DNA from: Paramecium octaurelia
Taxonomy: Eukaryota > Ciliophora > Oligohymenophorea > Peniculida > Parameciidae
Assembly: GCA_905182995.1 (NCBI GenBank)
Contig: CAJJDP010000120.1
Coordinates: 248,001-312,000 of the forward strand
DNA length: 64,000 nucleotides
Direction of reading: 5' to 3'
Of this stretch, positions 60,202 through 64,000 are shown piece after piece. How positions within the stretch are numbered: position 1 is the stretch's first letter; each line of letters begins with the position of its first letter. The notes under the pieces were generated by a model, which was given only the letters and a program-made list of their open reading frames with translations, had not been told where the DNA came from and searched no databases. The translations under genes were made by a program, and so were the position numbers.

Positions 60202-61117
60202 TCATTCTGCATTCTCAACCATCATTACAATCTCATCTAAAGTCAAATCTCTGAATATTTGTAAATATTCCCTTGCCTATTCCTAATTGCATTGCAACAC
60301 CTCAGCTAATCTCGTCGCTCTCTTCTCATCTTCCTCACTCCAATGCATCTACTATTAATATCTATAGATAATTATCAACAATATACTAATAAAATTATTA
60401 TTACTATGAATTTTGCATAGTATTTCGTAATGTCTAACTAACTTCCTTTAATAGCTGTTATAGCTTCTCTCTTTGTTATTTGAATTAAGGGTCTTTCATT
60501 ATCTAACGAATCTTATGCCATTTTTAATGATGATGGCCATGGTGTTTAAAATGATGAAATCCACCAAACATATGAGGAGGATGATGTCCAAACCCAGGCA
60601 TTCCAAAATGTCCAAAAGGTGGACCTGGAGGCATCTAAGGAGGCAAAAAGGGAAATTGAGGAGGTGGTTGTTAAGGAGGAGGTCCAAATTATTGAGGAGG
60701 TCCAAATTATTGAGGAGGTCCAAATTACTAATGAGGATAACATTAGGGTGGATAATATCCTGGTTAATATCCTTAATGCTATTAACCATATTATTAAGGT
60801 TCCCCCTCTTTGTATGAAGAACAAGCCTCGCATATTATCCCTTCTTGATTCTAGAGTGTGCAATTCTTACATGTCCATGAATTTGATGTCTAAATAGTGA
60901 TCTTCACTGTCTAGTTCTTTACACTCTCCATTAAGACTTTCAAATCCTCATCTGAACTGATGCTGATCAAATCTCCATCGTCATCCCTATAAAATAAAGA
61001 ATAGTTCTAATTAAGTTAAGGATGCAATTTTTGAATGTGATTCTTGATTTCTACAATCACTGGATTCTCTAATTTGAAGAGATGTATTTCTTTATTATAC
61101 ACTAGTTTTATTATCAT
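60202..61117 (-). CDS. PB1 plus RanBP2-type zinc-finger protein
   Basis: ATG at 61117, one 25-nt intron near the 3' end, TGA at 60204-60202; 296 residues. The N-terminal 80 residues are PB1-like (KLVYNKEIHLFKLENP and the acidic DDDGDLISISSDEDL, an OPCA-type motif). A RanBP2-type finger follows at about residues 92-112 (WTCKNCTLQNQEGIICEACS). Then comes a Gln/Pro/Gly/His-rich stretch with three FGPPQQ repeats (18-bp units near 60676-60733). The C-terminal helices (LAEVLQCNQEQAREYLQIF and TLDEIVMMVENAE) are UBA-like. The layout recalls autophagy receptors such as NBR1/p62. The role is inferred. Confidence 0.75.
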
Positions 61118-61849
61118 TAAATTATTTAATATATCATTATCCTTCATTCAGATTATAAATTATCTAATTAGAAATCCTAAATTCTAATCAATATTAATTT
61201 CGTCTCTTTATAACGAATCATAATTCTTTGTATTTTCATTAATTAAATCAATTTTTTTATAACTACCTTAAATTTTGAAGAAATACAAAAACTAGCAATA
61301 CTACATAAATTTATCACATAAAGTTGAGAGTAAATCTTATAAGAAACTAATTAGGTACTCATATCAATGTGACCTTTAATTCGATAAGATTAACATTTAA
61401 TTTGAACAACTAAAATCTAGACAAGATGATAATAAATTTCATATTGTTGTCATTAATAGCCAGAATTAATAGAAGTTCAATATAAAATGAAGTGATAGAA
61501 TTCTAACATAATTTATATAAATCATATATCTAATAAATGATTATAATATTTAAATGGGAAGGGATCTCGATTAGAAATTCATCAATAATTTCCAATGAAT
61601 TAATGATAGCTATTCTAGAAATGTGATGAAGATTGTTAAACAATAAACATTTTAATTAAAAGAGTAGAAGTAAATTGATAATTCTTTAAAAAATTAACTT
61701 TGTGTTAATCAAAGATAGACAATAATTTACTATCTTACAAAGTGTATTTCAAGCTTAGGCTATTAGATTATATCCAAATTTCTTATTTATTTTATATTAA
61801 ACCCCAAATATCTTTTTTTCGTGTATTAATTAAAATATTTCTTCAATAA
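61118..61849. other. AT-rich spacer without a supported gene
   Basis: About 730 bases between divergent genes, presumably holding both promoters. Only short frames, all closed by TGA. No repeat or RNA gene. Confidence 0.4.
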
Positions 61850-62568
61850 ATGGACTAAGGATTCGCTCAAACCAAAGGATTATTTATTCTTAGACCTGAA
61901 TTACTTGGGAGAGTTTTTGATTTTCTTGAATATAAATAACTTCTTGAGTTTAGAACGGTTAGCAAAAAGGCTGATTAAACAACATAAGGAATTTTAACAC
62001 ATAGGTTGGAAAAAATAGAAAAAGAAGTTAAAAAGTATGAAAATTTAATGCAACCTCTTAAAGATGAAGTATATAAAGAATTGAATGGAGAATTAAATAA
62101 TGAATTCATGACTAAAAGAATGAATATTATTAATATTGTGAATAAGATGGATTTTAAATCATAATAATTTAAGGATGTGTTTGAAAAGGATCCTGTTGGA
62201 ATTTAAATTACAAAATATCTGAAATTATTATTCAAAGATAATTATGAAACATTGTGGAGATTATAAGTTTAGGCAATCTCAGAAGAACAATTTGTAGAAT
62301 TACTCAAAATCTTAGAATTAGAGGAACTAGTTAAAACTTCTCCACCTCTTTGTAAAGAAATGTTCTCGGTTTTAGTAGATATTATTCAACTTAGGTCTAT
62401 GAGATTTATGAATTGTAAATATTTTTATTATTTTTAGTATGGCATCAATAATATAAACTTGATATTGAATCTGATATATGGATTGAAAAGTAAGGAAAGG
62501 TTTAAGCAATTCTTGCTCGTATAAGACAAACAGAATTAGAAAAATAATTCAGTAAACTATAAGCATGA
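61850..62568 (+). CDS. F-box-like protein
   Basis: ATG 61850, one 23-nt intron (62415-62437), TGA 62566-62568; 231 residues. The N-terminal 45 residues resemble an F-box (LFILRPELLGRVFDFLEYKQ, LLEFRTVSKKADQ). The rest is charged helix ending in QAILARIRQTELEKQFSKLQ. F-box proteins recruit targets to SCF ubiquitin ligases; no target-binding repeat is visible, so the role is uncertain. Without the intron the frame runs to 62833, but the spliced version gives a more protein-like end. Confidence 0.62.
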
Positions 62569-63624
62569 AATATGTTAAAAAGTAAGAATTTATTAATATC
62601 AGTTATTATTCGAATTAAATCTTAATCAAAGCATCTTATTATATTAGAATTTTATTAAAATCATTAACAAAGAATATGAAAATTTTGCATTTCTATTCAT
62701 TCAATGTTCATACTCTTTAAATATTTTGCCAAATCTTAATATATAGAATGTCTTATTATCATTACAATTCTTCAACAACATACATACATAAGCTTCTATT
62801 TAGTAAATTTAGATATATGTATAAAAGTAATGATAATTCAGAAATTGTTGAAATCATTAAATTATTCAAATAATTTTCATTACTAAAAACATCGATTCAT
62901 AACTTTCTTAGTGATAAGAATAATTTCTTTAAAAACAAAATTACATTGAAAAGTTTTTATTCCAAGTATGATTACAATTCATTAATGCTTACTCCTGATA
63001 ATTCTTCATTAATATCCAATAATTTTATTATCTATAGAGCTAATAAATTATTATTTTGATAAATATTTTAAATCTTTTGTAATTTCATTTTCAATAAATA
63101 TTATTATAAAATCCTAACCTCTTTTTCTCTACTTTAACTATATAAATGATTTTATTGTAAATGACCAATTGTTTATATTAAATTACTTTATTCAAGTTAA
63201 AATTTTTTGTTATGTTATGGGTTACTTAAACAGAAAATACATTATCTTAAAAAATTATCAATTTCTGGTTTATATCTATTGAATTAAATGAAAAGAACTT
63301 TAAGTTCAAATTGAGTAACTAATTTATTCTAAATATTTACTATTAAATACGATAATTTCTATATTAGTGGCAAGAACAATGTTCTTTTGAAACATGTTTA
63401 TGTCTAGATTGTTGTAATTTTGTTCTTTTAGATTTAGAATTTTTAGAATATATACTAGAACAACAATAAAAATAATTGAATACAATATCTGTTTGTTGGG
63501 GACTAAGATTGAGATCAATAATTGTCTTATAATTTATAAATATTTCTTAGATATGTTTTTATTGAAAAAAAAATAATGATTTATTCTAAATAAATATGAA
63601 ATATAAATTAAATTTAATAAAATA
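62569..63624. other. AT-rich region with Leu/Asn-rich frame fragments
   Basis: About 1 kb. Plus-strand frames near 62590-62830 and 62840-63057 read as Leu/Asn/Ile/Lys-rich sequence, reminiscent of decayed leucine-rich-repeat tails, but carry TGA and no start. The part 63060-63620 shows nothing recognisable. Confidence 0.35.
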
Positions 63625-64000
63625 ATGGGAGCAATTTAAGATGATCTCTCAAAAGACAAATATTAACTCTTATTCTTGTCAATTTAGAAGTATTTAATTA
63701 CAATTCTTCAATCCTTATGGTGAATTAATGTTTGAATATCATATTTTCCAGATTAAATCATAAAATCTAAAGTTGCTAGATACAATTTAAAAACCAATTT
63801 ACAGTATGTAAAATTAAAAAACCATTTATCTAAATAGCTTTTGTAATTTAATTTATTCTGTTATATAATTAGTTAATAAATTTTGCTAGAAAATATTTAA
63901 AAATAGCAATTTAAATGCAAGAAAAAAATAAAATTAACAGGAAACCTCAGAAATTCTAAGCTGCTCAATTAAAATATATTTAATAATTATTAAAAATGGT
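63625..64000 (+). CDS. possible start of a gene running off the window
   Basis: ATG 63625 opens a frame beginning MGAIQDDLSKDKYQLL that meets TGA unless a 32-nt intron (GTGAAT...TTCCAG near 63719) is removed. After that the frame stays open to base 64000 and ends with QEKNKINRKPQKFQAAQLKY. Whether the splice is real cannot be decided here. The first Gly could be myristoylated. Confidence 0.3.

Noticed and set aside
60473..60897. Frames on both strands across the 18-bp repeat tract
   Set aside because: Low-complexity repeats open all frames. Only the minus-strand PB1 and zinc-finger frame has domains and a proper start and stop.
1..64000. tRNA, rRNA, CRISPR arrays and transposase genes
   Set aside because: No cloverleaf, rRNA core, spaced repeats or transposase motifs were recognised by eye on either strand; a covariance-model search would be needed to exclude small RNAs.

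Overview
The window reads as macronuclear DNA of a ciliate, most likely a Paramecium. It is AT-rich, long reading frames run through TAA and TAG (read as Gln) and close only at TGA, and frames are joined across very short introns of about 20-37 nt, mostly GTA...TAG. Most gene models below were checked by confirming that, after removing the introns, the frame closes exactly between the chosen ATG and TGA. No tRNA, rRNA, CRISPR array or transposon was recognised. Spacing is very tight: several convergent gene pairs end 25-41 nt apart.

Layout. 1-8.5 kb (+): the 3' part of a SPEF2/CPC1-like central-pair protein, a DHHC palmitoyltransferase, a poorly resolved membrane-protein gene, and a PARP-type zinc-finger protein. 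8.5-15.7 kb (-): four tandem genes, among them an EF-hand protein and a coiled-coil protein with a jacalin-like region; two of them overlap by 4 nt at a run of nine A. 15.9-18.2 kb (+): a kinase-like protein with a degenerate active site. 18.6-20.0 kb (-): a NEK kinase. 20.0-21.0 kb: decayed or unresolved sequence. 21.0-24.6 kb (+): a small membrane protein, a SHAQKY-type Myb protein, a TXNDC9-like protein, an Lsm-like protein and a membrane-anchored NUDIX hydrolase. 24.6-27.1 kb (-): V-ATPase subunit a. 27.8-29.9 kb (+): a long-chain acyl-CoA synthetase. 33.2-40.1 kb (+): a 2293-residue protein with macroglobulin-like regions. 40.3-50.8 kb: a photolyase-like protein of the FeS-BCP type, SEC11 signal peptidase, a secreted protein, two unrecognised proteins, a TLDc protein and two coiled-coil or Q-rich proteins. 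51.0-57.2 kb: a secreted protein, a second SHAQKY Myb gene, CFAP77, an OGFr-domain protein and a cyclin. 57.3-62.6 kb: an NRF-6-like acyltransferase, a START-domain protein, a PB1 plus RanBP2-zinc-finger protein and an F-box-like protein.

Three single N bases (30334, 33029, 53265) each join two directly repeated blocks of about 1.3-1.5 kb that look identical. These are almost certainly contig ends that overlap but were not merged. They create spurious partial copies of the acyl-CoA synthetase, the giant protein, the second Myb gene and CFAP77; each of these genes also has one complete copy in the window.

Functional themes are cilia (SPEF2-like, CFAP77, NEK kinase and probably the 8.5-14.2 kb coiled-coil and EF-hand genes), secretion and membranes (SEC11, V-ATPase a, DHHC, acyl-CoA synthetase, acyltransferase, START) and nuclear control (two Myb proteins, cyclin, OGFr, PARP-type finger). 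Neighbouring genes do not obviously form an operon-like pathway.
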